A DNA stretch of 64,000 nt from Macrobrachium rosenbergii (GCF_040412425.1 NC_089792.1:21269789-21333788); one strand, 5' to 3'. Positions 36,060 through 50,970 are shown, counted from the stretch's first letter. Translations and numbers: made by a program. Notes: generated by a model not told the origin, from the sequence alone.

Positions 36060-38351
36060 GTAAGCTTTTTTTTTTTAAGTCACGGTTATAAATTAGGTAG
36101 TTTGGGTGTTATACTCTGCAGAAATTATCCAAGATATTTCATAGCACTTTGTTTCATTCCACAAAAAGTGTGATCCGTGATGGCATTTTCATCTGGTGAC
36201 CAACATCATTCACTTTCATTTCTTCAGACTACCCCTGATGCTCTCGTTTCATATTTTATGCTTTTAGTTAGATTCAGTGTTATGATGCCTTTAATTTAAG
36301 ATGTCTTCCATCAATTTTAATAAGACTGAGCTTTGTAACAAATGCTCTCCTCCACACTCGAAGTTGGCATTTAATACTGCACCCTTGAAAGGTTACAGAA
36401 AATCTGCAGAAGACAGTTTTGTCGTGATGTCTGTGAAATGTTTCAATAGCAGGAATAAGAGGATAAAACTGTCTTTTTACGCAAATAAGTGAAAGTGAAT
36501 TTTTGTTCATGAGTAGCTCTTCAGGAGCACGAGTCTTCAGGATAGCATTGAATCTCTTAGACCTTGGAACTTCAAGTCCCTACCATTGAACAGATGACCG
36601 TTTTACTGTTGAATTTAAAGGAAGCGTAAGACCTCTGATCCTGGCCGCCTGGTGTCATGCTGAATACGGGTGGTAACCATGCTAAATGAGCAGCATACTC
36701 TAACTGAAAGCGTTCTGTACTAATTAACTTTCAACATTCTAGAATACTACCGAATGGATAGATGTAAGTTTATAATAGGGCTTTTTAACTTCTGGTTTCT
36801 GGTTCAAGTTATACAGTAGGAACATCTCATATTAATTTTAAATACAGTTCATTTATTTAATAGTTTTATACGGAATCCCATCATTTAAATTTATCTAATT
36901 ACAGTAATCAACACTAAGTCAGAGGTGAATGCACAGTGGTTTTTGTACCCAGGATTAGTCAAAGCCTTGAATCCAACCATGTTGAATTGCCCAACAACAT
37001 CATCTATTTCCGCGTGCCAGTCATTTGAGGAACTATAAAGAAGATCAGATACTTAACCCCGGCTCTTTTGTTGTGAATTATATAAGAGCTTTAAGGTTAA
37101 GATTGTAAAGAGCTTTGAAAATTCAGTAGTCATTATTTTTCCGGAAAAAAAAAATCCAGGACTTCTATATGGAAAAATGTTAGTTATTAGTTTGATAGGT
37201 AACACATGTGGGTAAACAGGAAAAGCTTTATAAAATCTTCCTAAGCAACTTCAGGAATAAAGAAGTGGTGGTAGGGTACTATCATCATAATAAATAATAA
37301 ATATTACCCAGCTTTTCATCTTCACTGATGGACAAAAAGAGCTAATCTTGGAAATATGAATGTGTTTTCTTAGAAGTCTATCGGCGTTGTTGTATGTTGT
37401 TTGGTATAGTTGGGTTAATGAGGCAAGATGACTTACCCAGTTACAGATGAAGCTTGTTGACAAGTAGCGAGGACCGTCCTAAGGCTAACCTTAGATACTG
37501 AACTGTTATGAACGTAGGGAGCCTTCTGTGGTAGCGCCTGTAGCCCATTGTTCAAGAGTTCTTTTTTTGGCAGGGTATACACTAAGACCATACTTCATAT
37601 TGTGCCAGTCAGCCTCTGAAAAAGACCTTCCCTCCCTTCCTGTGGTGTATCTTTTATAAGCATTATCTATGGGCTTTCGGTAGTACAGGTTTTTGCCCTG
37701 TAACCAAGTTCATTGCCACCAACAAAGAATAGCATAGGCTTCTAACGAGTTTCAACGGTGGCCTCTTGAATAACACACACACTGTTTCACAAGATTCATT
37801 TGAGGTGCCAGAGTAGGTTCCCTTAAAAGGATTCTTTGGCTGGTGGCTCCATTGTTGGTTTGAACCTATATTAATTTATATTATATGAAGATTACATCTT
37901 TACAAAACATTTCTACATCCAAAAGTTTGTGAGTCAAAAAGCTTTTCTTTTGGTAATAGCTGTCTTGCTCTTGATTTATAAATCTATTTTCAATGTCCTA
38001 TGTGTTTATAAATATAGTTCAACAAAACAGTAAATAATCGGATATACAAATGTTAAGCAGTATTTCTCTGTTCGTGAATATTTAGGAAGATGTGCTTCAG
38101 TGAAATTGTTATGCTTTGTGATGAAGAATTTAAATGCATTTCATATATCAATAAGTCTCGTTGTAACCCCATTTGAAAATAAGAATTTGTTTAGTTTTCA
38201 TCTGTATTTTTTATGGTTTCCAAAGGTAAGATAAACATTTTACTAATTCCTTCCTTTTCTTTTAGAAAATTTGGGGCCGATTACGTACTTACTTGTTTCA
38301 TGAAAGCATTGGCGTCTTTGTTCACCCATTATGATGACTGGTATGTTTCAG
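36060..38351 (+). other. KCNQ: KCNQ intron between S6 and helix A exons
   Basis: 2.29 kb of AT-rich sequence with nothing recognisable apart from a poly-T run at about 36066. The acceptor is GGTATGTTTCAG at 38351. Confidence 0.85.
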
Positions 38352-38536
38352 GGAATACTGGGATCAGGCTTTGCTCTGAAAGTCCAACAGCAGCAGCGAC
38401 AAAAACACATGATACGCAGACGCCAGCCTGCGGCAACACTGATCCAGTGTCTTTGGCGCTGTTATGCCGCTGATGAGCATTCCATGTCCGTTGCTACCTG
38501 GAAGATTCACCAAGTCCCTCTCCCTTCCCCACCATC
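38352..38536 (+). CDS. KCNQ: KCNQ potassium channel exon: S6 end and helix A (IQ motif)
   Basis: This 185-nt exon enters in phase 0 and leaves two bases (TC). It encodes [20 protein letters not shown] then [40 protein letters not shown] and [12 protein letters not shown] is the near-invariant S6 end of KCNQ channels. [12 protein letters not shown] is the helix A IQ-like motif that binds calmodulin, and the basic RQKHMIRRR stretch lies in the PIP2-interacting S6-helix A linker (family knowledge). [13 protein letters not shown] closes helix A. The donor is gtaagt. The remaining TC is completed by C at any of the three candidate downstream exons starting with C, or by G at 60506; either gives Ser. 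Confidence 0.97.
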
Positions 38537-38929
38537 GTAAGTTCAGAATCCTCGCTCCCGTAAATTTGTATTCTAAGTTTTATCATAACCATAGGCCATC
38601 TTTTTTTTTTCTTCCTTGGGAGAAAAGATTGCTCTCATGGGAATTGCAGGGAATTCTACCTGTAGGTGTAGTTTTCTTCTTTTCAGGTACGCTATTGTTT
38701 ATTGTTTTTTACTTTTGCCGCTTTGCTGTTTCCTACTTTATGTGTTTTATTTGTTTATTATAATTTTCTTGTGTTGCAACAGACTTTTAAGAGTACGCTG
38801 GACGCGGTCAAAGCTGAAATCATATACAGTATGTTTATACTTCCTTCATTACACCTGTGAAGATTTATTGTCAACTGGACTATCTTGAAGTGTCCTAGAG
38901 ATCAGCTAGGTCACGTTTATGTTTATTTG

Positions 38930-38932
<3 letters not shown>

Positions 38933-39003
<71 letters not shown>
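38933..39003. repeat. (TC)n microsatellite, about 35 units
   Basis: Uninterrupted TC run. Confidence 0.98.
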
Positions 39004-39006
<3 letters not shown>

Positions 39007-42000
39007 TTCATTCTAAAGTATGTACTGTGTTGTATACATGTGACAGTTTAATCAGATAAGTGTGCATGTACACAGTTCGCATTACTGCCTCTTGTGTAAC
39101 TTTCTGAGCTGGTGTGCATGGATGTAGTCTGCTCGATATTTTGTGCGCGCGTGTTTGTGTAAGTGTGTGTGTGTGAGAGAGAGAGAGAGTATTACTTAGT
39201 TAACTTGGTTTTGTAAAATATAAAAATATCTAGGGGGCGGGGTATCTGCTAAGGTTATCGAACAAGTTGTATGTTCTTGTATAAAAGTTTTTGTATGTGT
39301 GTAAATTTCTTTCATTAAAGCAGTTTGTGCTGATCTCATGATCTTTTCCCTAAATATAATGTTTTATTACATGGGCTGAACTTTATATGTACATTTTTTT
39401 ATTTTGATTTGTAAATAAATTTAAAGGCAGATGCTCAACAGGACACTTACCAAATTTGCATTAATCAAAAGTGAAAGATGATGTGCTACTCATGGGAGCC
39501 TGATTTTTCAAAATTCCGCCCTGGTGGGGTGTTAATTCAGCAGGTATCATATATTTGAAATAACGGTGAAACAGCTGTGTGTTTAGAATTTTACTGCAAA
39601 AGGTTTATCTCTCATGAAACTGAAATTAACGCTGAAACCTCAATCTGACCAACCTTCAAAGATGGCTAAATATTGCATGCCTGCTGTTCTGTCCATTTAC
39701 ATTCCTTTATTGTTGCTTCGTGATATTTTTAGAATAATACAGTTATCCTGACAAAGGAAGCCCATGCTGCTGTACCTTTTCAGCACTCTCTCGTGCTCAC
39801 ATGTTATATTTGTGTGTACAATATTGTGACTGAATAATAGAGAGTTTCTTAATTGTACAGAAGACGCCTTTCTTTGGTTTTTCACAGTAGTTGGGCATCT
39901 TCTAAATTCATTCTTTTTTTATAGGATTGTAGTGATAATATCCTGATTAAGAAATTTGCTGTTAATCATTTTTATCATTTTTCCTCTTGAATACTCTGCT
40001 AGCATTTTGCTTTTTTTCTGTTTTGCTGGATTCTCAAGACTAATCCATCATAATGATAATTTGCATCTTTACCTATTTTGTTGTTACTACTTTTAGCCTT
40101 GGTAATGTACTAAAAGTTAGTGTGATTCTCAGAAGACTAAATTTACAGCTAAAACTTGAAACAAGGATAAATATTCAAAGAAAAACTACTGAACTAAAAT
40201 TTTGCCAATAGCCAGTGTGTATATCAACTGCAGGGGGTCATGTAAACATCACTGTAAGCTACAAGATCAGTGAGAGTTTTTCGTACAGCATTTTTCTCAC
40301 TTTGCATATGTTCAGCTGATACATTTTCAATAATTATTACAACTAATCTATGAACAAAGCAAATGAAGGATATCATTTTTTTGTCTTTTTTCATGTTTTC
40401 TATCAAAATGAATAATGTTATTATACAAAATTCTCTAGAGTTTTTTCTTCTTTTTGGCTGATTTTTGAGAATGCTTAGTAAAAATATATTAAGCCATTTT
40501 TCCCCTGCTTCGTATATCATCCAGGAGACAAATCAGGTAAATTAGCCTGCTTAGCTAATGCATAGCCTGTGTGTTAGTCTCACATTAGCTACTCAGTGTT
40601 AGGTGTTAGAAAGTGATGATGATTTGATTCTGTTCATCGTAGTGATTCTTTTAAGGTTTATTTATATGTCCTTCCTTGAGTAGATTATCGATTTGTCCTT
40701 GATTTTTCATTTCATTAGAATTGATGGAGAGCACATATTTGAACTGTAAATATATTGTCATTTAGTAGTGTGCTGTATATTTTCTCTTTTGCATATTTGA
40801 CAGTAGTTTTTGATCCCTATTTTCACCTCAAGTTTTCAACTAATTTTCTTAGAAATGAGTTTGCTTAGCTGAGAGTAAGATTGCCTTTGATAATATAAGC
40901 ATCACACATGAAGTTGAAGTTTACAAGAAGACAGTGGCAGACCTTTGTGAATTTGAAGTGTGACGGGGTTCCCGAAAAGACGTTATGCCTTGGATGTCTG
41001 AGGGCAAAACATAGGAAATATTCTTTTGCCTGTAGAATTGTGCTTATGTGATTTGATGTCAACGTTTCTGTAGAGTAGCTGGAGTGTTCGTGGAGTTGCC
41101 TTTCGTGTGCTGTGGACAGTGGAGTTGAAAGTAATGGATAGTAACCGTAAAAGAAAAGTAGTTATTTTATTGATTAGAATATAGAGACCAACTGTGAAAC
41201 TGGGTATTTGTAATGTCTTACTAGTGTTGATCGTGATGTTTTTGCAGCAGTTTATAACCTTTGTAATTTTAATTAACATAACTGTGGCAGGCATAAAGGA
41301 TATTTTATTCACTCCATTTCCATTTTTCATGTTTGATAAACGGAAATGGTTGTAGGATTAAGTGCGTAGGGGGAAAAAAGAAATTGGAGCTTATATGTAT
41401 ATTATTTGGATGATTCCTATGTATTGTATATTGTGCAGTAATTGTTATCTTGTGTAAAGCAGCCAACTACCAGATCCATATATAGTACTCTACTGCATAT
41501 CCAGATTTTAAATTTTACAAGCCACAGGTAAGGTCTGAGCTGACATCGCTGGTCTCATATGGAGAATGTGTCAGTTCAATTTTCCGCCATAGTTCATAGA
41601 CAAGAAAGCTCATTTTATAAGATCGTTGTCAGAAAAATTCTGTAATCGCCAGGAATGATCTGTATAAAAATGCAATCAATGTGCATATTTTATCAATATA
41701 TAAACAAATCATGAACTCCCAACCACTTCGTACTTAAAGTAAATCATATCATATTTCTTTTCTTCTGAGTTTGGGTAGTTCATTGATTTAGAGCATTATT
41801 CATGTAAAGTAAAGGCTGTTAGCTCAAACCCCACCTGCAAAAGATTAAATTGTAGGCTTAATGCTAGATTTAAACGGGATTTGAGGTTGCTTGCTTTAAT
41901 ATAAATTAATAACTATAAATGATTATATATTTTAGGTATGCAGTATGTGTGTGTGGCTGTGAAAGACAAATTTCATATATAAACATGTTTTCAACCGTTC

Positions 42001-45000
42001 TAAGATCAGTCTTCAGAGGAAAAGCTTTAAGAATCCCATCTCGAGTATAAATTCTCTTAACAGCTAATATCCAAGATATTTCATAATAGTGTCCGTTGTC
42101 AGCTTCTGTGTTGCCAGAACTTATTTGAACACCTGATCTTTGGGGACTAAGGCTTCTTTTGGGAGCTACAGGTCACAGCCACGTGACTTGGTCTGATTCG
42201 CCATCATATCTTCACTCAGTGTTTGCATCGGCCTTGAGCTTCCTTGTGTCCCCAGGTTTTCTGCTTTTACGAGATGGTAACCATTCTTTGTTTCCAAGCT
42301 AGCACTTCCCTGTCCATTTCCCCCTTTCCTAACTGTGCCTTCTGCATCACTGAGACTCTGACTCAGTAGTGTAGTATTTAAAAAAGATAATCTAATTAAC
42401 AGGCTGACTGTGATAAACGGGTTTCTTTGTGGACATCTGCCTGATATTTGAGTCAAGGATCAGGGATCGACCTGAGAGCTTTTGCAAGCACATTCGTCCT
42501 CTTATTTGGTAGTCTTGCCTCCCTTCCCATCGGCTGTATGTATAAAAATGCCCGCGTGATACAGGGATAGTCTTAGCTTTAGTTCTGGAGGGAACATTAA
42601 AATATTGGTTTCACTCACTCATTCCTTCCGTTGGTTATTTGGCCTGGTAACTCATTCTTCAAACTTAATTGGAAGTAGGTTATGTAAGTCATTTTTGGCT
42701 CCATGTAACCTGAAGAATGGTCAGCCCCTCGACGTTTTGGAAACAGTTCATCCTTTCCCTGTGCCAAGAACGGTGTGGCAAAACTGCTGTTGGTGGATAC
42801 CTTTCCAATAACCTACTTAAAAATTGCACATCTTACCAAGAAGAATGTGAAAAGTTCTTGAGACTTTAGACTTCAGCTTTAGATATGGCTTGTGAAACGG
42901 AGCTTTACTGAGAAAACAGTCTGAGCAACTCTTATTTGTAATTGCAGTATGTATCCACCTAATGAATCATCTTAAAAAAAGATAATTTATGGAAACCTTA
43001 TCCATCCTCGCTAAGGCAGGATGAGCAGTAAAGAGCTGTTTATAGTCTGCCATTCCCTAAAACCATACCCCGCCACCCATTCCGTTGTTTAGAACCCACT
43101 TTCTTACAGAAAATCGCCCTTAAATGACTGAACTTTCGTTCTACTCGTAGTTCAAATCTGACTTGTACCTCACACATTTGTTTATACATCCTCCCCCTTT
43201 TTGTATTCCATGATAAGAGACCGGTCATTTCTGGAATACTGATATAATGCGCACCCCTTCTCCTTCTACATACTCCGCTGAGGCGGAACAGGCTATTTAG
43301 TGCCAAACGTATTCTAAGCATGAAGGAAAATGAAGAAAAAGGAGGGAAGGGTGTTCTAACGTCAGAGGGAGTGATAGACCCACCTCATGTTATGAGATAC
43401 AAAGGTCCGGGCAGTTGCGACTGGGCGAAAATTTCAGAACACGTCAGCAAACAAAGCAACAGTCAGCACACCAAAGCAGTCTGGAGATTGAGATTCCCCA
43501 CAGAGTAAATGTGCAGTGTGGGGCCTTGTGAATGTTGTACGTTTGCTGAGAGGTAGAGATGCGTTCTTCCTCAATCTGACGGAATACTGCCAGAAATAGC
43601 AATCACAGAAAAGAAACATCTAACCTAAATTGCACTGAAGAAAGAGAGAATTTAGGTAAGACGTGTATCATGACTGTTGATTGAATGAGTCACTCTTGCT
43701 TCTGTCTTGTTGATAACGAAAGCTGAAGAGAAAATATTTTATTATAATGTTATAAGACCAGTAATCCAAAATTTTGTAAGCATGATATAGAAGGTAAATT
43801 TTAGTAACTTTACTATTCGAACCCTATCGTTTCTCCAGCTTCTAATTTCTTGGAGTACAGAGACAGCACAGCTAGTTTAACGTAATTTGGAAAAGGTTTT
43901 ATTACAGAAGTGAAATAACTGAGCCTGCAGGATAGAGTTTTGAGCACTATGATGTTCTTATTGCTACAGCTAAATTACGAGCTCACGGTAGTGAGCTCAT
44001 TTCCTAACAGACCTGTTAATTATCAGCACTACTAAGAATACTTTCAACCCCTGAAGAACCGTATGTATGAGAGCATTCAGCAATATGGAATCCCCCTGGC
44101 CTTTTGAGTTTTCGTTACATCACATGCAGAGTGCTCTGTATAATGTTTATAACTAGTAAAATATTGCTTCCAAAGTAATTACTTAATTCTGTGTTGTTAA
44201 CAAAACCGCGTTTGGTTGAAAGTTGGAAGATAACTGTTTGTTTTACTTTAGCTTTCAACTTTAACTATATGGTTAAAGAAGGCCATCTCTCATCATAAGG
44301 GAAAATTTGATTTCCTGGATGCGCTATTCAGCTGGAAAGGTAAAACTATCTTTGCTTTATAAGATGTGGCACGTTACAAGAAAAGTCGTTTGTCGACCAG
44401 AGAGTTTTTGCCTTTGCCGTCTTTTGTGTGCTTTATAGTTAAAACAAGATATTTTAACTGTAATTCATTCAAATAAATGTTGGCATAATGTGGAAACTTA
44501 TAATTTAGATTGGAGGTGTTTGATATTTTATCAAGAGCTGAATATGCGACTGAAAAAATGAAAATGGAAATAAGCAGAATATTTATGCTTGAATGTATTT
44601 AACTACTAGATTACTAAATTTCAAGATCCCCATTAAGAGCTCTCAGAAAGATAAAAGGATAAAAAAATAAGGAAAAAAATTAATGAGATCATAGAGGAAT
44701 AGAGGAAGAGTAGAAAAAAAAATATCTGACAATGAGGAGGAAAAGTTAAATGAAAGAATACACCACGACTAGTGTCATTTGGATTAGAAAGAGAAGATGG
44801 TATATAACCACCAGCATCGACAGAAACCCACTTATGGATTTACGCCACTTTCAGGGTTTGCCGGACCCTGACAGACCTATAGAGGGTATTGAGATGAACA
44901 TTTTTCTGAAGGCTCATAAGGAGAATAAACAGATATGTGTTAATAAATATGAGAGGAGATCTTCGGAGAGTGTTCCATGTAGCAACAACACTGATGGCTG

Positions 45001-48000
45001 GAAGAGTTATATATAGGAAAATGAAAATGTAGTAATTTCATATTTTCATTAGCAGTGGAAGTTGTGGTTGAATCAATAACATAAAGCTGTGAAGATGGGA
45101 GCACTCAGCCATCTATGCGGTTGGCAAAAACAGCGCAAATTTTTTGGAGGAAAGTTAGGCACAGAAATTAATAATTAGGAAGAATAGATGACAAGTATCT
45201 TCATGAATTCTACTCATTGTAGCAGAGAAGGCTGATTTTCATGGGAGGCTTTTGGTAAACGCTTCCCATCGTGTCAATGATCCCCTATTGGCTAGCAAGT
45301 GCAAATATAATGTATTTCCTTATACTACCCAATAATCACTATCGACTATTTGTTAGGACACCTAAGTCTGTTGTCAGAAACTGGTGATGGAACGCCTTGT
45401 GGAACAAGGGATAAACAGGGTAAGGGTGAATTCCACTGTCATTCATTAAAGACATCATGTCATCAGTAAGTTTCGGTGCCAAAAAAGAACAGCTGTTCAG
45501 AGTAACCTTTAGGAACTAAAAGTGAATACAGGACTTGAAATAAGGTACATCAGGATCTCACCTTTAAGAAGCTGTGCTAGCTTTATTAACTGGGAATATT
45601 TACGGCAGTTATGTAATTGCAGTTACAATTTGATGCTTGGTGAGACACAAATAAAACTTTCTAGGATAAAGGATAGTGCACTATTAAAAAGTTTTTCAAT
45701 AAAGTATAACGATGTTAGGAGTGGCTTTTATGGAAAATACCGATTAAATATCTGCCTTTCACATGCAATAAGGTGCCTCTCTTTCCTGGTTAACTTATTA
45801 ACCAGTGCTACAGCAACCGGCTAGATTTTGACGTGGTGTGAGTTCTCTCCATTCTCTTCTGCACATTCTGCCTGATTTCCCATTTGGTTTAGGCCTTCAT
45901 CTGTGCCCTGTGCCCTTTTTCCAGGATTTTCTGGGCCTCCCTACTTGTTTCCGTTTTGCCATTTCCTTATGCACTGCTTTTCTGACAGGTTACTAGTTAA
46001 CCAAGTCTTTTCTTCCTGTCATCTTGAAGCTGGTAAATTCTCTGGTATACTTATTTCTGCTGCTGTACAACTGTAAATGTATGCTAGGTTATCACTCTTT
46101 GATCGTGCACTTTAATACAACGGGAACCTTACTGCTAACACTGAGTATTAGCTTTTAATTGTTGAAGAGAGATGTTAAGAGAACTTGAGTCAAGCTGCTG
46201 TTAAGAATTACAGTAATTAAGTTTTGGTATTTGCATCAGAATTTTAGCGGGTCTGGAGACTGATTCTCATCCTTAATTAACTTGTTGTATATGAATTTCT
46301 GTCATATATATGAATTTAAGGATTACACTAAAATTTGAAAGTAGAATGTATGTGTATATGTGCATATGTAGATGCTGAACATGTATTTATACGTATCATA
46401 CTTATGCACGCAGGCACTTTGTTCGTTCAATGAAAGTTTTGTGTGTGTGTATGTTGCCTGAGTGTTAAGTGTGTGCCATGACAATCATAAAAGCAGCTGA
46501 GTTGAAAAATTATAAAATGTGCTGCATACTTATTTGTTGCTTATTATAATTGTATTTTCTTCTTTCAAATACCTGTTTAATCATTTTTAGGTAAATATTT
46601 GTTTGCATAAGCAGAACGCATGACTTCTTTAGCAATCTGTTCCAGGTTTTTATATTCTACATTTATAGCTGTAATAACTGTCATACAGTTTTGTTATGAG
46701 CTTATGTTTTTCCCTTGTTCAAGAGTCCTGAAAATGTCAAAAGCTTCTTTTTTTTATGTATCTGCTTTACAGTTGTAGATTTATTTTCCCAATGATGGCT
46801 TTCATCAAAGAGTATTCCTGGGACAGATTGTAGCGCTTTCACATGTGGAGGGAGTTCATCATCCCTCCCATATTTAGATATTGGATGTGTTTGAAGCAGA
46901 TTCATTTTTCTTTGATCTGACATTTTTTCTAAATTCTTAAAAGTTGTTAATCAACTTTGGAAAGAATTTTATATATGGAAGAGTTTTAAGACACTGAATG
47001 GGAGATTGTCTTAAGGGGGTGTGTAAAGAATGAAATTGTCCCCTGCGGGCAAAAGCTCTTCTGTCTCAAGTTTCGCCTTAATCAGGAACGCAAAAATTGA
47101 AAGACTTTGAGTTGTGAGTTAACTGAATATCATGCAGAAAACGTAGGAGTAGATTTTATTGTCTTGTCTGTGTCTATTTTAAACCACATTCAGTGTCTTT
47201 AAATAGTAGTTGGTAATGGAGCATAAATGAAATTGTCATACATAGCTCGGCAGCCATTTAAACAGCTTCCTGTCCAGATGCACTACCACACTTGGTGCTT
47301 TCTGATTAATGTTCTGAGACATTTGTCAGGTCTGTATTTTATGTATGAACTATAGTACAGTGTCTTCACGAAGAAAAGGACATTGCTGAAATTGACAGTA
47401 GGATACCTTGAATCTCTGAATTGTTTATTGTATGGCCATTTGTGTTTATTAAATACTTGTACTTGAACTGTTTATCACTGAGCACAAAGTTACTTCAGTT
47501 ACCAGTATGGTGATTTAAACATTTTTGCATGAATTTCAGCAGATTGAAATATTCGTCATGTTTCAAAGGATATTTTTTCGAGTAAGTTAAAAACAACACA
47601 AACATCAGATAAACTTTAATTGCTCTGGATATAATCAAATTTTTTGTCTGTGTATGTCCTGAAGACCGTGAAACATACTGCTATTTGGATATTTGATAAT
47701 TGATATTTTTATCATTCTTTTCATTCAGAGTAGTATTAATCAGAAAGTATGTAATGCATCTGTCATCAGTATTCATTTATTTTGACTTCGAGATGGCCAC
47801 AGCTTTATTGTGGAAGGGCTTTGTATGATAAGCAGCTGTATTGTAAATGAAGATTACGTTCGTGTTATGATTTGTTTTCAGTGTACTGCACATGTTCCCC
47901 ATTTGCCACTGTTGTCCCTCACTGGAATTACTATACTGTGTTATATGTTGCATATGCTGGAACATACTCGTGCTGCAAAACGCTGAATTGCGTTAGGCAT

Positions 48001-48183
48001 TTATTCTCTTTACTTAACTATGGGCGATTTCTTGCTGTAGTTTAGCAGCACATCATTTTGTAGGTTTATGGGACCATGAAACCTGCTTCGGATTGGATCA
48101 CTGGTGAATTTATGGTTCTTCGGTGATCTGAGCAAAATATACATTTTCCTTTGTTGTCTCTGTAATTATGAGCCTTTAAATCC

Positions 48184-48216
48184 ATTTACACACACACACA
48201 CACGCACACACACACA
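48184..48216. repeat. (CA)n microsatellite
   Basis: CA run with one G, directly at the 5' truncation point of LINE copy 2. Confidence 0.95.
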
Positions 48217-49561
48217 GAATGCAGTAACTACAGACCAATCTCTATTCTCTCTGTGCGGTCCGAAGTTCCAAAAAAAACTTATTTTTAAGCCATTGTATAA
48301 GTATGTGGAATCTATAGGATTGTCAGTTGGCAGTCAGTAGGCATACAGGAAGCAGTTAGGTACTTGCGATGCTCTTTTAGATTTGACATTCCATTTCTAA
48401 GGGAATCTTGATAAAGGTTTTGAGTGCAGAGTAATTTAAATAGATTTTAGTGCAGCTTTCGGTATAGAAAATCACAAGGCACTTATTTACAAACTTCAGG
48501 ATCCTGGAGTGGTGGATATAGGATTACTTCAAGATTTCCTTATAGGTAGGCAGCGGCGAGTTGCTGTGGACGGGATCCTTAGTGAACCAATACCTGTTTT
48601 GTCTGGAGTTCCACAGGGTAGTGTTCTTGGTCCACTGTTATTTTTAATGTATACAAATGATATGGTTGTTTGCCAAGAAAACAGGATTGTTCAGTATGCC
48701 GATGATACAACACATGTGCGTGTAGTAAAGTCTCTACTTATGGGAAATGAAGCTGCCCTCAGCTGGACATGGGTCAGATCAGTGAATGGTGTAGTCGGTG
48801 GAGTATGAGGCTGAACTCCAGTAAAACAAAAACACTATTGATTAGCCGATCTCGTACAGATTTCCTACCCCATCCTCCCCCTTCAAATGGATGGAACTTT
48901 ACTGAGTGAGTCTGAAGTTTTAACTATTCTAGGTGTAACTTTTGACTCACATCTAACTTTTGAGAAACATCTGATGGAAGTTTCAGCAAATGGCGCACAA
49001 AAGTTAGGTATTGTTCATAAGCCCTCATATATTTATAACAGTGATAAAATCAATGCAACCTGTTTTAGGTCATTTGTGCTTCCTTTACTAGAATACTGTT
49101 CTCCAGTGTGCATGTCTGCTGCTGCCAGAGATTTATCTCTTGTAGAAATAGTGGTTCGTGGTGGTAGGTTTCTGTTTCCTAATAGTATCTCTTATGACTT
49201 GACCGATATGCAGTAAATGTGCCTTTCTGTCGAACTTCTCAGTTCCAGAGGTCCTTTATTCCTCACACCGTTGGGCTGTGGAACAGCCTCCAGAGGATGT
49301 CGTGCAATTGGAACTTCAGAGGTTCAGGCGAAGATGCAATGCATTACTATCCTAATGCAATTCTCCTTGACTTTTAATACATTTTTTATCTGTTTATTAA
49401 TTTATTAATTTATTTTTTAATTTTTAGAAAGTGGGATCGCGTCTTTCTGTATTTCCTTTACTTCCTCTTAAATCTTCCTTATGAACACCATATTCTTTGG
49501 AAGATTGAATTTCAAGTCAGTGGCCCCTGTGGGCTTGTTCCATATGAATAGGTTTCATCTT

Positions 49562-49565
<4 letters not shown>
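48217..49565 (+). mobile_element. CR1/Jockey-like LINE, 5'-truncated, copy 2
   Basis: Collinear with 26645-28110 of copy 1 but starting within RT. Readable pieces are VLSGVPQGSVLGPLLFLMYT, then QYADDTTHVRV (the intact YADD catalytic box), then TILGVTFDSHLTFEKHLMEV and LPLLEYCSPVCM. It lacks roughly 130 bp present in copy 1 (around 27630-27755), which joins SYDLTD directly to MQ. The 3' end TTCCATATGAATAGGTTTCA then TCTTCTGA matches copy 1 and leads into (AAT)n. Frameshifts and stops make it non-functional. Confidence 0.9.
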
Positions 49566-49631
<66 letters not shown>

Positions 49632-49651
49632 TAATAATAATAATAATAATG
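49566..49651. repeat. (AAT)n tail of LINE copy 2
   Basis: AAT run directly after the LINE 3' UTR, equivalent to 28111-28177. Confidence 0.95.
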
Positions 49652-50970
49652 GGCCTTGTAATATAATATTCAAATGCTTCATTTTTGTATTTCCTTTTTA
49701 TAGTGTCTAATGCTGACGTTTTCGAAATTTTCTGTTATTACATTTCTTCACTATCTAGAGTGATTCTCAAATTTAGAGAAAATGTAGGCCACTTCTAATC
49801 CCAGGATAAAATCTTATTAATGATATTGGTTCTTTGATGACTTGCCTGTGAAATTTGTCAAGTTTGCCAAATTTGTCAAATTCATCAATGTGATCTAAGA
49901 TTCATGGGGGTAGGAGATTGATTATCAACAGTAGGTTTCGAATGATTCATTCCTGAATCAATTTTGACATACTGAGTACCCTGGAGTTTCGCTGACGTAA
50001 TTGAATGGAACCAATGAAAAACCGCCACAGACATTCAGTTCAGTGGTGAATGAATTAATACCTTTTATTGAATGCAAGTTTTTTTATATACACTTTGAGC
50101 CAACATGGTTTTCTTGCTTTTCCCGTATCATATTGTCGAAAATGTTACGCAGAATTACCATTCTTTGCACCATGGCTGTTAATCTGCCCAGTTAAGTGCT
50201 TAATCAATTTTACTAGTCCTCTTTTGCATAGGATTTCGTGAACATCCATCAGTTTTATGCATTTTATCCAGGTTTCTTGCAGCTCGATTGGTGTAGGAAA
50301 ATCTTTTGTGATTGTTATTATGTTTATACTTCTTAGAATGCTTTGCACACTATGTTCCAGCATGATATAAAAGGAATCTTGAGCATCGCACATATAACAT
50401 GATGATTTTTCCATGTTTTGGACCACTGTGGCAATGAGCCCTTTGTACGTTGCTAATATGCATTGCATTAGTTTATAAAGTACTCACTTCATGAGCATTT
50501 CGTTCTTAGAATTTATTAAGATAATCACCTCTGAGAGCTCCATTTTTCTAGGATAAGAATTTGTTCTGTATTATCTAATATGCAGTAAACTTTTTAGCTT
50601 CTTACATAATGTTAAAGCACAATGTCTGGTTTTACAGTTGTGAAAAGAATGAAATTGTATCGTATGAAATGCAGCAAATCTTCCAGAGTTGATTTTCTTG
50701 AGAAATTCATGAGTAAATTACGTTGATAAATCTAAAAGTGATATCTATGTTATGAAGATTGAATTACAATTTCTTTGAAGTGAAGGACAGAAGAAAGATT
50801 TGAATTCATTAATATGGAAGAGTTCCCCATAAAATATTTGTGAAATATGCTTGCAACTACATTTCTTTCTCTTTCTCTCTCCTCTTCCTTTTTCCCTCCT
50901 CCTGTTCCAATTCCATTCCCCGCCCCTTGCCCTTTGTGTCGCGTCCCAACCTCTTGTCTAATGACATCAG

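Noticed and set aside
35847..36173. Continuous 108-codon frame around the KCNQ filter/S6 exon
   Set aside because: Only 35949-36059 is coding; the flanks lie outside good AG and GT sites and lack channel similarity.
44220..44341. Possible further KCNQ exon before GTAAAAC at 44340
   Set aside because: Weak acceptor, poor phase fit with neighbouring exons and no resemblance to the channel.
44750..45016. 88-codon open frame near an AG-rich stretch
   Set aside because: No recognisable motif; no supporting splice or transposon context.
50145..50468. 107-codon minus-strand open frame
   Set aside because: Not simple sequence, but no motif, splice context or resemblance that I recognise; such lengths occur by chance in 64 kb.
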